NCBI GenBank assembly: GCA_032717465.1
Contig: CM064670.1
Coordinates: 15,210,931 to 15,274,930 of the forward strand
Direction of reading: 5' to 3'
Length of the DNA: 64,000 bases
Source of the DNA: Coenobita brevimanus
Lineage: Eukaryota > Arthropoda > Malacostraca > Decapoda > Coenobitidae
Below the pieces are notes generated by a model. It was not told the DNA's origin and did no database searches. It saw only the letters and a program-made list of their open reading frames with translations. This document shows positions 23,869 through 34,978 of the stretch, in pieces. A program made the translations under genes and the position numbers. Each line of letters begins with the position of its first letter. Position 1 is the stretch's first letter.

Positions 23869-25242
23869 TTCCCTTGTACAAAGGAAAAGGGGAAAAAGAA
23901 GTGTGTGGTAATCATTGGGGCATCTGTCTTCTTAGTATAATAGGAAAAGTGTATGGTAGGATACTTATTGACAGAGTTAGGGAAATAACAGAGGAATTAG
24001 TTGGAGAAGAACAGGGAGGATTTAGGAAGGGAAGAGGTTGTGTAGTTCAGATATTCATTCTTAGATCTTTAGTAGAAAAGTTTCTAGAGAAGGGAAAAAA
24101 GTTGTATGCGGCTTTCATGGATTTGGAAAAAGCATATGACAGGGTGGATAGACAAGGATTGTGGAAAGTATTAAGAATATATGGAGTAGATGGGAAGCTG
24201 TTGAGTGCTGTGAAGAGTATGTATGATGGTGCTAAGGCTGCAGTGCGTGTGGATGGTGAACTGAGTGAATTTTTCTCTTTGAAGGTTGGGTTGAAACAGG
24301 GATGTGTCATGTCTCCATGATTGTTCAATCTGTACATGGATGGGGTAATAAAAGAGGTACAAGGTAAGGTAGTGGATGTTGGAGTGGCTCTGGTGAGAGA
24401 GGGTAGTGTTTGGAAACTCCCTGTACTGTTATTTGCAGATGATACTGTGTTGTTGAGTGAAGACGAAGGGGAGCTGCAAGGCTTGGTGGATGAGTTTGGT
24501 AGTGTGTGTAAGAAACGGAATCTAAAGGTGAATGTAGGGAAGAGTAAAGCGATGGTCTTTGAGAGAGGTGAATTCAGTGAATGTACAGCGAGGTTGGATG
24601 GTGAGGAATTGGAAAATGTGAGTACGTTTAAGCACTTAGGTAGTGTGATGAGTAAGGATGAAGGTTTGGAGAGTGAAGTGCTTGAAAGGGTACAACAAGG
24701 AAGAAAGGTTGCTGGTTCCTTGAAAGCAGTGATAAGAAACAGGGAAGTGAGCATGGAAGTGAAAAAGTTACTACATGACAGTACAGTATTGTGATACCAA
24801 CTCTAACATATGGAAGTGAAGCTTGGACGTTGTTGGAAGGGCACAGGTCAAGAGTGAGAGCAGTGGAAATGAGTTATTTAAGAGGAGACTGTGGAGTCAC
24901 ATGGAGAGACAGGCTGACAAATGAGGATATTAAGGAGCGTTGTGGTGTGGATGTGGATGTGATAGAAGTGTTAGGAGGAATACACTGAGGTGGTTTGGCC
25001 ATGTGGAGAGGATGGAGGGTGAAAGACTGACGAGGAGAGTGTATGTGAGTGAGGTGGAGGGGGGGAGAGGGAGGGGGAGGCCAAGGATGAGATGGAGGGA
25101 TGGGGTGGAGAGGTATATGAGAGAGGGGTGTGAGTTGGGAGCAGGGCAGTGAAATGGCGGGGGACAGGGCAACGTGGAGGCGATTTGTTTGTGGCCACCT
25201 CGAACGGGATTGAGGCGTCTGGCAATAGATAGATAGATAGAC
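23869..25242 (+). mobile_element. RTE-like LINE copy (plus), inserted antiparallel into another copy
   Basis: It starts abruptly at LYKGKGEKEVCGNH in the RT and runs through EEQGGFRKGRGCVVQIF, DLEKAYDRVDRQG, LKQGCVMSP, the active-site FADDTVLLSEDEG, YLRGDCGVTWRDRL and the WFGHVERMEGERL tail, ending GGCGTCTGGCAATAGA with GATA repeats. A TGA replaces the Trp codon of SPWLF at 24318, and a frameshift lies near 24790. The catalytic FADD is intact. It is 5'-truncated and lies sense to the host gene in intron 2. Confidence 0.9.
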
Positions 25243-25685
25243 TAACCTCACCGTGCATTCACTGACTTCACTGCTGTTAAAGACCATAACTTTACTCTTC
25301 CCTACATTCATCTTTAGATTCCGTTTATTACACACTCTCCCAAACTCATCCACCAAGCCTTGCAGCTCCCCTTTGTCTTCACTTAACAACACAGTATCAT
25401 CTGCTAACAACAGTACAGGGAGTTTCCAAACACTGCCCTGTCTCACTAGGGCTGCTCCAACATCCACTGCCCTACCTTGTATCTCTTGTATAACCCCATC
25501 TATATACAGGTTGAACAACCATGGAGACATGACACATCCCTGTTTCAATCTAACCTTGAAATAGAAAATTTCACTCAGTTCACTATCCACACGCACTGCA
25601 GCCTTAGCACCCTCATACATACTCTTCATGGCATTCAACAACTTCCCATCTACTGCGTATATTCTTAATACTTTCTATAATCTGT
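25243..25685 (-). mobile_element. RTE-like LINE copy (minus), RT part, continuation of 23248-23868
   Basis: Minus-strand frame: LNAMKSMYEGAKAAVRVD, RLKQGCVMSPWLFNLYIDGV, LADDTVLLSEDKGELQGL, KMNVGKSKVMVF. The active-site box reads LADD. It begins where the first part ended minus about 18 bp and is 5'-truncated at 25685. Confidence 0.85.
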
Positions 25686-25689
25686 AGAT

Positions 25690-26720
25690 TAAATCTTATT
25701 TTAAAAGTTGGGCACTAATGATATATTGCATCAATTCAGGTTTCTTTTCATCTGGAACTGACAGTTCTCAGTTGGATTGAGGTTTGGATAGTTTCCAGCC
25801 ACATTAACACTTGTATATTCTTTTCCCTTAGTGTTCCATTTTTTTGCCATATCGTGAATGGCCACTTCATGAATGAGACTGTTGCATCGGTAAATTTCAG
25901 TTGCAAGTAACGTATGGTCTTCTGACACCTTAAGATAACATTCATTGTTCAGTGTTTGATTTCTGGGTAAGGAATATCACTAATGAAACCTCATTACCAT
26001 AACACTTCCAAAATGTTTGACCATCTTGAAGTGAGAGCCAAAATGACTGACCTTCATGGCCTTGGTACACTTATATGCTTTACTTGAATATATTTAAAGG
26101 AGAGTTAGTCAAAAAATGTTACATTACACCACCGTTCTTGTATGAAATGATGATAGTTCTTGGCAGAATCAAGTCTCTTTTGGTTCACAGTCCTTGAGAT
26201 GAGGTGTTGCAGCAGGTTTTCTTGATAGGATGTGCAACTTTTACCGACAGCAAGGCTGAATTGTGTGTTTGTTCCAGGTGAAGCTGTATTATAAAAATAT
26301 AAAAATATTCCAACAAACAGTCTGCTATGCTATATGTGTTTTTACTTGGTGGGTGGGCAGCCAGGCTAGATGGTTATTTCGTACTAGACTGATCAGTTGA
26401 TGAACAAAAACAGTCTTCAGCTCATCATTTTGCTTAAATGAGGACACCTAGAATCTTCTAGTTTGTTTATTTTGTTAGTTGAAAGATGAATTACTCGTGA
26501 GTTGAATTTCATTAATGAGCGGTGTGTTTTTTGACCGTCTCGGTTTGGCTGTGACATGTCATGTCTGCTACCATTGCAAGCCCCCAGTACCTCACCACAT
26601 GATCACCTCCACTCTTTCTATAATTGCATTTGCTTTATATATATGGCACAGTTACTTTTCTTGTTTGTAAATTTACTGGGGGGGAGGGGGAAGCTTGTTT
26701 TGTTTTGTTTTGTTTGTTTT
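25690..26720. other. Intron 2, unannotated part
   Basis: No element or gene recognised; only shadow frames. Confidence 0.4.
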
Positions 26721-26724
26721 TGAA

Positions 26725-27236
26725 GGCTCCAGCATGCTTGTCTTGGTCACTTAATGGTGGCTGTCCATGTTGCTCGATCTCTGGCAGCCTCCCTGTTCAG
26801 TACCTTAACCCTGAGGTCACATTTAATGACCTTATCCCAGGTCGTTTTTGGTCTACCCCATGCACCCTCACCCCCAATATTAATGTTTCTCAGTTTCTGC
26901 ACCCAATTATCGTCCTCCATCACGCTTCCACACACTCAAGAGACTCATCAGCAAGTTCAATCCTTTCACACCTGATAATATCCACATGCTTTCCGTGACA
27001 CACCGCTTACATAAAATCAGCATTATCTTGTAGTGTACCTCTAATACCACTACATCTCTTATGCATCCACTTATCTCAAACACTGCACTAGATAGAATTA
27101 CTTTCCACACCCTTGTGGCAAATTGCACATGACCATTCTCCCTCTTATTTGACAGTACTGCCACCAGTCCTAGATTTGATCACTTTTGTTTTATCTGCAG
27201 TAGTTATTTCATTATCTCTAATCTTTTACATAGTAG
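26725..27236 (-). mobile_element. LINE family B remnant, copy 2 (3' end)
   Basis: The minus strand keeps VMEDDNWVQKLRNINIGG, WDKVIKCDLRVKVLNREAA and RDRATWTATI, the C-terminus of family B, fused by an internal deletion to remains of the Cys-rich finger region. The 3' end at 26725 shows the same terminal word (CATTAAGTGACCAAG on the coding strand) as the copies at 53935 and 56358. Confidence 0.8.
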
Positions 27237-27239
27237 TTT

Positions 27240-28259
27240 AACCCGTGGCATCCGGCATTTATTTCTGCCAACCCTTCAGCCAGGGATTTCTGGAAAATCA
27301 CCATTTTTTCAAACCATGATATCTCGGTTGATACTCAGCCAGAAATAAAGAACTAAGTGTCATAATATTCACCAATCCTACTTTAAGCTGATGGCCTCAA
27401 ATTGTCCGGGTATTGTGGAGAGTCAGAGAGAGAGCCTTTGGAAGTGGGGTAACTTTTCGTGTTTTTTGTGGCTGTGTCCGTATGCATGGCTGAGGTGTGG
27501 TGGCACAAGTAAGGTTGTACTAGCCCTCCACAATAAAAGAACACTTTCAGAATTCTGCAGTCAACCACAAACACCATTTCTGTGTGGGCTGTGAGAAGTG
27601 TGGTGTGAGTGTGTGGTGGTGTGAGCAGGGGAGTGCGGTCGCAAATGCAACGACTTTGAGGCAGGCTGGCTGATGTCTTACTGAACTCAGGGAAAACTTT
27701 TTGTGTAGGTCTATCCATGACGGAGGTATGCAGGTAACTAGTGCGTGTCTGGGATTCGTGCAGGAGGGTTGCCCTGTGTTTGCCTGTGATGGTAATTACC
27801 CACGAAATATTCAGACAATGCCGCAAAACATTAGATTATGTATATGTGCTACCCGGACGTCTCCAGGCGGTCATCTATACATGACACCCGGACCCCATGT
27901 GTTAATGTGTTCGGTACAGGATTGGTAACTGCAGATGCTTCAGTGTGGTTAAAAGTAAATTGCATAATGGATTTGTACTCCATAAGAAGTATGCCCTGTG
28001 AATTTTAAGGTATTACAGCACCAACCAGGGGTCATAGTGACCATTGACCTTCCATGTATAATCATAATTTTTAAAAACAATAGTATCAGTCAGATAATAA
28101 TCTCAATTGGTAACCTTGATGATCAGAATTTCTGTGTACTGTATACCCATTTCCAGTGGCTACACGCTATACCCTTTGTAGTGTTGACATGTCTAATTTG
28201 ATTCTTGCGAGTCACCCAGCACAGGATTGATGTGCAACATTTCGTTTATAAGTGTCTCA
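27240..28259. other. Intron 2, unannotated part
   Basis: No supported feature. A possible weak TTAA-bounded segment at 27238-27905 was considered and rejected. Confidence 0.35.
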
Positions 28260-28287
28260 TTTTTTTTTTTTTTTTTTTTTTTTTTTT
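28260..28287. repeat. Homopolymer T28
   Basis: Twenty-eight T in a row, about 200 bp before an exon; probably a decayed retroposon A-tail. Confidence 0.95.
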
Positions 28288-28400
28288 CCACAAAGTTCAT
28301 TGGGAGATTAAGACAGTACTGTAGCTCTGCAATCTATCCATAGCTCAGCTTCATGACTAGCATCATATTTCAGTGTAATTTATTGTTTCAGTGGGGCATT

Positions 28401-28445
28401 CAAGATGGAGAGATGGCAATTTTAGGCCAAGTTAAAGTGAAGAAT
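28401..28445 (+). repeat. Short repeat R, copy next to exon 3
   Basis: AGATGGAGAGATGGCAATTT followed by TAGGCCAAGTTAAAGT. The same word occurs at 33530-33568 and 49054-49096. This copy ends 46 bp before the acceptor of the exon at 28491. Confidence 0.7.
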
Positions 28446-28490
28446 GTAGTTATGTTAACTTCAGCGTATTCTTTCCTTCCTGCTTTCCAG

Positions 28491-28566
28491 CCGGATGTCC
28501 TGGAGATGCTGGTACAGAGTGGAGCCAACCTACATGCCCGCACCAAGAACCAGGAGACTCCCTATG
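28491..28566 (+). CDS. PPP1R16: PPP1R16-type PP1 regulatory subunit, last ankyrin exon
   Basis: Twenty-five codons plus one base: PDVLEMLVQSGANLHARTKN and QETPY, then G carried to the next exon. It completes the WGH|PDVLEMLV ankyrin helix and begins the NxxxETPxDIC cap seen in PPP1R16 proteins. The acceptor is a good pyrimidine tract ending TTTCCAG (28490). The donor is TATG|GTGAGA. The single carried base joins AT of the next exon to make Asp, giving ETPY-DICED in exact family register. The intron before it is 17.0 kb and the one after 20.6 kb, both packed with transposons, yet the exon is clean. Confidence 0.9.
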
Positions 28567-29199
28567 GTGAGATGGCTGTAGTGTTTCTTATAATGTAGTT
28601 TGTTCACCTTAGGTTTTCATGCTGTTGCAGCTCAATTTCCATAGCTTGATGGTGAAATAAGATAGCACTTTGGCTCTACATCCTTCCATAGCACTTCTTT
28701 GTGACTGCATCACATTCCTCATTTAATCTCCTCGTACAGTTCTACAGTTAACCCCTAAATACTGCAATTCGATCTGGCACGGCTGCCACTGGAGCCACAA
28801 TTCGAGGTTGTTTTTTCAACTTTCACCAAGGGGAAAATCAGTATGTTCTGGCTAAAGAGGAAGAATTTACATACCTGACATTGCATTCGGCACCCACTAG
28901 GCCTAATGGTTACTGCACAATCGAGGGTCAAAGTTAAAAAAAAAAAAAAAAATAGTTCATCATCACTGTCATCGTCATCCGGACCTCCTTTCCCACCCAA
29001 GGGCAGGATGAGGAGTAGCAATGTCCAGACAGCCCAAAATTGCCCAATCCACTGGGCCACGCTTCCATTCACTCATCATTCAAGCCCCCGGAATCCTGGC
29101 TCTATTGGATTTGCCAAAAAACATTCACCACTTCTGTAGCTTCACATATCGTATCTGACAGAGTCAATCCAGACGCTGCCACGTTAAAAAGGGGTGCCA

Positions 29200-30075
29200 A
29201 AAATCCCTGATCATGCATATCTCCTCACAAAGTTCATCCAGCAAGCTCGATCTCCTGTCAGTTCCCTAGCCTCCCCGACTTCCAACCCTCTCTTCCTCAC
29301 ACATTCATCCGCCATATCTCTCCACCTTCTCCTTGGCCTACCTTGCCTCCTCCCTCCTTCGAATTCACTCAGATATACCTTCTTCACCACTCTATTGTTA
29401 TCCATTCTCTCCACATGACCATACCATCTCAGTACACTCTCTTCAATTCTGGTATCCACCGACGTCCTCACTCCACATCTTTCACGAATCACATTATTTT
29501 GTATCCTATCCACCTTCTGTATTCCACATACAGTACATTCCTCAGCAGTCCCATCTCCACTGCTCTTACTCTTGACTTTTCATTTTCATGCCACATCATA
29601 GTCTCACATCCATATGTTAAAGTTGGCACTAACACTCCTTCATGTAAGCCTCGTGCAGCTGCAACACTCAGGCCTCTGTTTCTTATCAAGGCCTTCATTG
29701 CACCAGCTACTTTTCTTCCTTGTGTCACTCTTACTTTCAACTTCTTTTGCACATTTTCCTCTCTTTTCTATCACTGTACCCAGGTATTTGAACTCTCACC
29801 AATTCGAGTCTCTCTCCATTCACTGTTACATTGCACTGGGAGTCACGTTCTCTCTCAATAACTATCACTTTACTGTTTTCTACATGTACTCTCAAGGAAC
29901 GACACTTACAGACATCAGCAAAACTCTGCACTAGCCTACCAAGTTCTTGTTCGGTACTTGCAAGCAGTACTGCATCATCAGCATACAACAAATTTTAGAT
30001 ATTTCATCCATCAGCATTCATTACCAATGCCATCCCTCTCCATTACTCGTGTTTTCACTTCTCTCATCACCCCAT

Positions 30076-30123
<48 letters not shown>

Positions 30124-32105
30124 TAGAACCTCTTTGGTCCGGACCCCTTTAATCCGGATTTCTGTTAATCCGGACAAAATTTAAAAATAATAAGCTCCAA
30201 AAATATGTTGAAAGTAATTCTAAAGTCATTTACAGTATCGGCGCAGAAAGCGATCGTCATTCGTTTAGTCTCGGATCACGCTAGGTCGCAGCATGGGCGC
30301 CTGTTTAAACACACGCTAGCATTCGTTCCATCAACTAGTTCACCAACCATTTATATTTTTACGCTGTATTTCAAAAGTTAATCCTCCTTACAATGCCCCT
30401 TAATGCAAGTGTAGCATCTGTAATGAATAAAGGTGTTAAAAGGAGGAGTTTGCTTACACAAAAATGGGTCAGAATATTCTGCAGTGTTTAATGATTACTG
30501 TAGGTTATTTTTTGTACTTAAATGTGCTTTACTTGTACATCAAACATTAGCTTCTTGCCCATATGGGCATTATCAATATGCCAACGATGACAATGTATTT
30601 TTTGCTTACATAATTTATATTTTTATTCCAAATATTACAGTTAATTAATTTCTTTTTTTGCCTACACGGGCCTTAGTCACTTACTACAATTTAAAATATA
30701 GGCTAGTTTCTTGTCATGGCCTTACCCGTAAATTATGCAATACAAAACTGTTGTACACGATTAGTTTTGTTATTTTAGTATCCTTTCATCTTTTGCAGTT
30801 ATGTAGGGTTGACATATGCCACATATGTTAATAATTAACAAACATACCATATGTAGATAGAGTTTGGCATGAACTGGAGATTACCCTGATGGTCCGGACA
30901 ATCTGCTAATTCGGACAACCCTTCCCCCCATGTAGTCCGAATGAGAGAGGTTCTACTGTATATATATATATTGAACAACCATGGGGACATCACATAACCT
31001 TGTCGCATGCCCACACTGATTGTGAACCATTCACTTAGATGCCCATTAACCCTGACACATGCTTCACTACCATCATAAAAACTCTTGACGGCACCTAACA
31101 GCTTACCCTCTGCACCGTACATGCGCAAAACTTTCCACAATCCTTCTCTGTCCACTTTGTCATATGCTTTTTCCAGATCCATGAATGCCATAAACACTTT
31201 ATGATCCTTCTCACAAGCCCTCTCTACTATCTGTCTCACAGCAAATATTTGGTCCACACATCCTCTGCCACTCCTAAAGCCACCCTGTTCATCACTCACT
31301 AGGACTTCTGATATCTCTCTTACTTTCTTTATAATAATTCTTCCATATACCTTCCCTACCACACTCAGTAAGCTTATGCCATGATAATTCTTACACTCAC
31401 TTCTTTCACTTTTATTTTTGTACAGTGGTACAATCACAGCCTTTTTCCACTCTGCAGGCACAGTTTCACTCATCCATGCCTTCTTACATATCTCCAACAA
31501 GCACTTCATTCCATTCTCTCCACTACATTTAAGCATCTCTACATACACCTCATCAACCCCAGCTGCTTTCCCATTTTTCAACCGCTTCACAGCACTCTTC
31601 ACCTGTGCGAGTGTCACGTCTCCTGGCACTGCATTCCTTCTCTGCACACCCCCAAAACCAATCATGTTTACAGCTGCTCTGCTCTCTCTATCCCCATTCA
31701 TCAGGCTTTCAAAATATTCTTTCCATCTGGTCCTTACTTCATCTCCATGAGTTAATAATCTACCACCAACATCCTTCACACCAGCCCATTTCTTACCACT
31801 TTCACTTCTACATTTCTGCACCTCTTTCCAGAATACCTTTCTATTTTCAGAGTAGTTCGCATTCATTTTTCTTCCTAGATCTTCATTTACCTCCTCCTTT
31901 TTCCTCTTCACTAATCTCTTTACTTGCTTCTTGCTCTCAGCATATTCAGTTCTTATTTCAACTTAACTCCTATCCTGTAACCACTTTAGCCACTTCTTCC
32001 TCTTTTCCTCCACCGCTTTCTTTACCTTTTCATCCCACCATGCTGTACCTTTCTTCTTTGTTGTTACTCCTGCCACATCCCCAGAATTTTCGAAAGCCCC
32101 ATAGT
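29200..32105 (-). mobile_element. RTE-like LINE, second subfamily, split by a MITE
   Basis: Two parts, 30961-32105 and 29200-30118, belong to one antisense copy. The upstream part encodes KRKKEEVNEDLGRKM, GKAAGVDEVYVEMLKCSGEN, EQGGFRSGRGCVDQIFAVRQ, AFMDLEKAYDKVDREGLW and MRQGYVMSPWLFNIY. The frame then enters the MITE and resumes at MDGVMREVK (about 30080), MLYADDAVLLASTEQELG, TLTYGCETM, RWYGHVERMDNNRVVKK and GRPRRRWRDM. The active-site YADD is intact; frameshifts lie in the C-terminal half. Compared with the 7738 family it is clearly diverged (YGHVERM/WFGHVERM, YADD/FADD). The endonuclease is absent, so it is 5'-truncated. Confidence 0.88.
30121..30958. mobile_element. Tigger-like MITE inserted in the LINE reading frame
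   Basis: Ends are CAGTAGAACCTCTTTGGTCC on the left and, inverted, CAGTAGAACCTCTCTCATTC on the right, each directly next to TA. The subterminal TCCGGAC words recur at both ends. There is no transposase frame in its 838 bp. It lies exactly between NIY and MDG of the LINE RT, in a TA-rich stretch that has expanded. Confidence 0.85.
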
Positions 32106-32539
32106 TTTGGTAACTAACTATTTCTGTTACTGAAATAGGTCATTGCAATATCATGAGTCACACCAAGCTCGAGAACAGGTGTTTTGGGGTGTGGGGAGAT
32201 TACTTGCTTTTGGGGAGATAAAGTACCCTGTGGAGAGAAGGTTTGTAGGTATGGAGGTTGGATAAAGCCATCTTTTCTCATCAAAGTAGAGCACTTTAGT
32301 TTGTTCTTGACCAACTACTATGAAAGCAGATGTGTATGTACATGTGAGGAGATAAAATTCGATTGGGGAGAAGGCCCACAATGAGTACATTGAACCTTGG
32401 GAGATCATTTATGGTAACAACGAATTTGGCTAGTTGAAACAAACAAAATCTATGTGATGTAGCATATCAACCATGCAAGCAGGTTTGTTTGCACATATGG
32501 GGAGTAATTCACGTATGGGGAGTAATAGATGTATTGACG

Positions 32540-33110
32540 TGGAGGGATGGTGGTGGGGGGCTGGGGCTGGGTGGTGGTGGGGGGAGGGGGCTGGGTGGTG
32601 GTGGGGGCTGGGGCTCAGAAGCCTGTGATTGTACGTGTTTGCATGTATAGAACAGTATACAGAGAAGCATTTATTATGTTCAGGTACGAAAAGGCACAGG
32701 AAAAAAAAGAAAAATCGGGGCAATACATGTAAAGCACATGTACATGTGTTGGGGGTGGGGGGAGTGGGGGAGGGGAGGTGTGGGGGGAGAGAGCAAGCCA
32801 AGCTGTGTGCTCGCTGTCACACGATGGTTTATTGGGGGTAGGAGGGTAGTATGAGGCCGAAAGGGAGGGAAGGGGTAGGGTAGGTAAGTGTATACAAGGT
32901 AGGGGGGAAAGGTGGGGGGGGGCTGGAGGGGGATGGAATGGGCCTTGTGGTTGGGGGAGGGGTAAACTTTGACTAACAATGTCCTATTGGGGTGTACAGA
33001 GGGGTGGGAGAGTCTTCAGAGAGGGTTATTACGTGACATGATGAAACATTCAGGCAACGGGTGGGCCAAGAGGGGGGGGTGACCCCCCCCTGCCCCCAGA
33101 ATGGCCGGAT
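32540..33110 (+). repeat. G-rich strand-asymmetric tract
   Basis: The plus (transcribed RNA-like) strand holds many runs of three to eight G separated by short spacers (GGTGGTGGGGGGAGGGGGCT, GGGTAGGGTAGG, GGTGGGGGGGGCTGGAGG). The four-run spacing needed for G-quadruplexes occurs repeatedly. No coding sense is seen. Confidence 0.75.
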
Positions 33111-33189
33111 CACCCAACCCGAGGCCGGAGGGGTTAGTCCTCATTAGCTTGAAGGGATATACGTCACAATTGAGGCGGAGCAATGTTTT

Positions 33190-33432
33190 TCATTCATTCA
33201 TTGCCAGACGCCATGTATCCTAAACGGGGTGGCCAACGGCTTAGAGTTAATTGTTTTACAGTGAGGGGCACTAATCCTCCACCAACCCCACTTGACACGT
33301 AGGGAGAACGTTATTCCAACAGCATCTGGTGTTCCCAGGCGGTCACCCATCCAAGTACTAACCAGACCCAACGTTGCTTAACGTATGCTGATCAAACGGG
33401 AAGCGGTGTACTCAATGTGGTATGGCCGTTGC
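33190..33432 (-). mobile_element. 5S rRNA-derived SINE, copy 2
   Basis: Same structure as 4343-4597: 5S-like head (about 33325-33430 on the minus strand, box A AGCAACGTTGGG, box C TGGATGGGTGACCGCCTGGG), a body ending AATTAACTCTAAGCC, and a 3' end GGCGTCTGGCAATGAATGAA. The head has diverged in the stretch before box A (CAGCATACGTTAAGC), which would weaken it as an RNA gene. Confidence 0.87.
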
Positions 33433-33529
33433 AGGCAGCTTTTTACAAGGTGTGCTATATTGATGTGATTTGGCTGTGAGGGGTAAAGTGGTCAACACGT
33501 ACATTGATGTGCTTCGGTATTTAGGGGTT

Positions 33530-33568
33530 AAGGTGGAGAGATGGTAGTTTTAGGCCAGTTAAAGTTGA
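33530..33568 (+). repeat. Short repeat R, intronic copy
   Basis: AGGTGGAGAGATGGTAGTTT followed by TAGGCCAGTTAAAGT, beginning directly at the right TTAA of the candidate piggyBac-like element. Confidence 0.65.
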
Positions 33569-34057
33569 CAGGGATAGAGCGTCTATTTTAATACGAGGTG
33601 TTGTCAAAAAGTTCCTGGACAACTATGGACTGTAGTTGTCCCATGTGAACTGTTTGACCTTGACCAATGCACAGAGTGTGATTCATTGTAAAACCTTTTG
33701 TTTACGAAACTCCCAGTTTTCTGTCATTACAATATGCGGTCCAGCACAATATCTGGTGCAGCCATCTTCGCTATATTAAAACAGTATCTGGCAATTTTTA
33801 TGCAACATCCAGTGTTGGAATGGGATGTAACCGGTGATCCAGTGCAGTATCTGGCTTTGCAGGGTCTCAACCAGCTTATAAGCATAGCCAGCCGGCGCCA
33901 GGGGAAATCTCGAAACAAGGGAGTCAGTGAAAATGCTCGCTACGCACCAGCCAATCAGAATCCGCCTCACTCGGGATGCTGAGAATACCTGTGTGCTCTC
34001 ATTCTTGCCCGTGGATATCGTTCGGTGAAGACGTATCTGCGCTTCTCTCTTCTGACC

Positions 34058-34562
34058 ATCCATCCATCCATCCATCCATCATCCAATCCTACGTTGCCCC
34101 ATGAGGAGCATAGGAGCCTGGGGCTAGGCAAGTTGGTCCTGACATTTAAGATGAGAGTGACCAGCCTCATCCCTGAGTGGCATTACGTGAGCAGTAAACC
34201 CCAACCATCCCTTAGATATAAACCTTCACTGGCTCAATCCGATTGGAGTACAGTAATTACCCACTAAACCACCAGGCACCATAATTTGGTTATATGGTTA
34301 CCACCCAGTGTAGTAAATGGATTCTGGTGTACAAGAAACCATCTGGCTTGTCACTCAGTGTAGAGTCACCCACAGGCAGAAGGAAGAGGAAAGAATGAAG
34401 GAAAGAAAGACAAAAGAGGGAGTGTAAAGTCACCCATAGGCATAAGGATGAGGAAAGTATGAAGGAAAGAAAGACAGAAAAGGATGGAAGGAAAGAAAGA
34501 TGGAGGAGAGGAAAGGGCAGACACCCGAGAGCAGCACTGCATCGAGTCAGTGGATGGTGATC
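34058..34562 (-). mobile_element. SINE family A, full-length-like copy
   Basis: On the minus strand: a purine/pyrimidine-skewed 5' part, a tRNA-like region with box A GGTGGTTTAGTGGG and degenerate box B GGTTTATATC, a body with GAGGCTGGTCACTCTCATCT, and a 3' tail of GGAT repeats. It matches 45728-46213 along the whole length, and partial copies at 6285, 48168 and 54748. Confidence 0.8.
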
Positions 34563-34978
34563 ACCCCCACCTACCACGCGGTCTCAGAACCCTGGTCCTG
34601 TTACTAACTCTTTGTTGTCCTACGTTCGAGGCAATGTTCTGTACAGTACAGTATTGTATTGCAAAGCTAATGGCCTGTTGGTGATTGTATCGTAGTTTTG
34701 TGTTGTTATTTTGAAATTTTGTGCTGTACTGTTTATGAGTGTGAGTGCCAACCCCAGTGCTATTTCTCCTACCCCCTAGTGCTGTTTCACCTGACATGCT
34801 TCACCTGTGGCCTGAAATGCTTGAAACAACAGTACAGTAGTTGTGCGTGATGGCTGAATTTGTGCCTTTTGTGGTGGTGCCCTGGCTAGTGCAGGTGCTG
34901 CTGGCCTTGTGTTTTGTCCTGGACCCTGCCTCCATGGTGCATCCATCACCTGGTAAGAGGTGTCATATTGTTTTCTTC

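Larger units (their letters stand above)
28748..33531. mobile_element. Candidate piggyBac-like TTAA-flanked element with nested LINE, MITE and SINE
   Basis: TTAA (28748-28751) followed by CCCCTAAATACTG. At the far end the inverted CCCCTAAATACCG ends at 33527 before TTAA (33528-33531). Repeat R continues immediately at 33530; the paralogous R copy at 49054 has an unoccupied TTAA at 49052-49055 at the matching point, which supports a real insertion. No transposase frame belongs to it: the interior is an RTE-like LINE, a Tigger-like MITE, a G-rich tract and a 5S SINE. Confidence 0.5.

Noticed and set aside
27238..27905. Another TTAA-flanked piggyBac-like MITE (CCCGTGGCATCCGG / CACATGGGGTCCGG)
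   Set aside because: Only about 10 of 14 terminal bases match and no second copy or empty site is visible; too weak to list as a feature.
32547..32732. Gly/Val-rich frame near 32550 as a protein
   Set aside because: It is a translation of the G-rich low-complexity tract.
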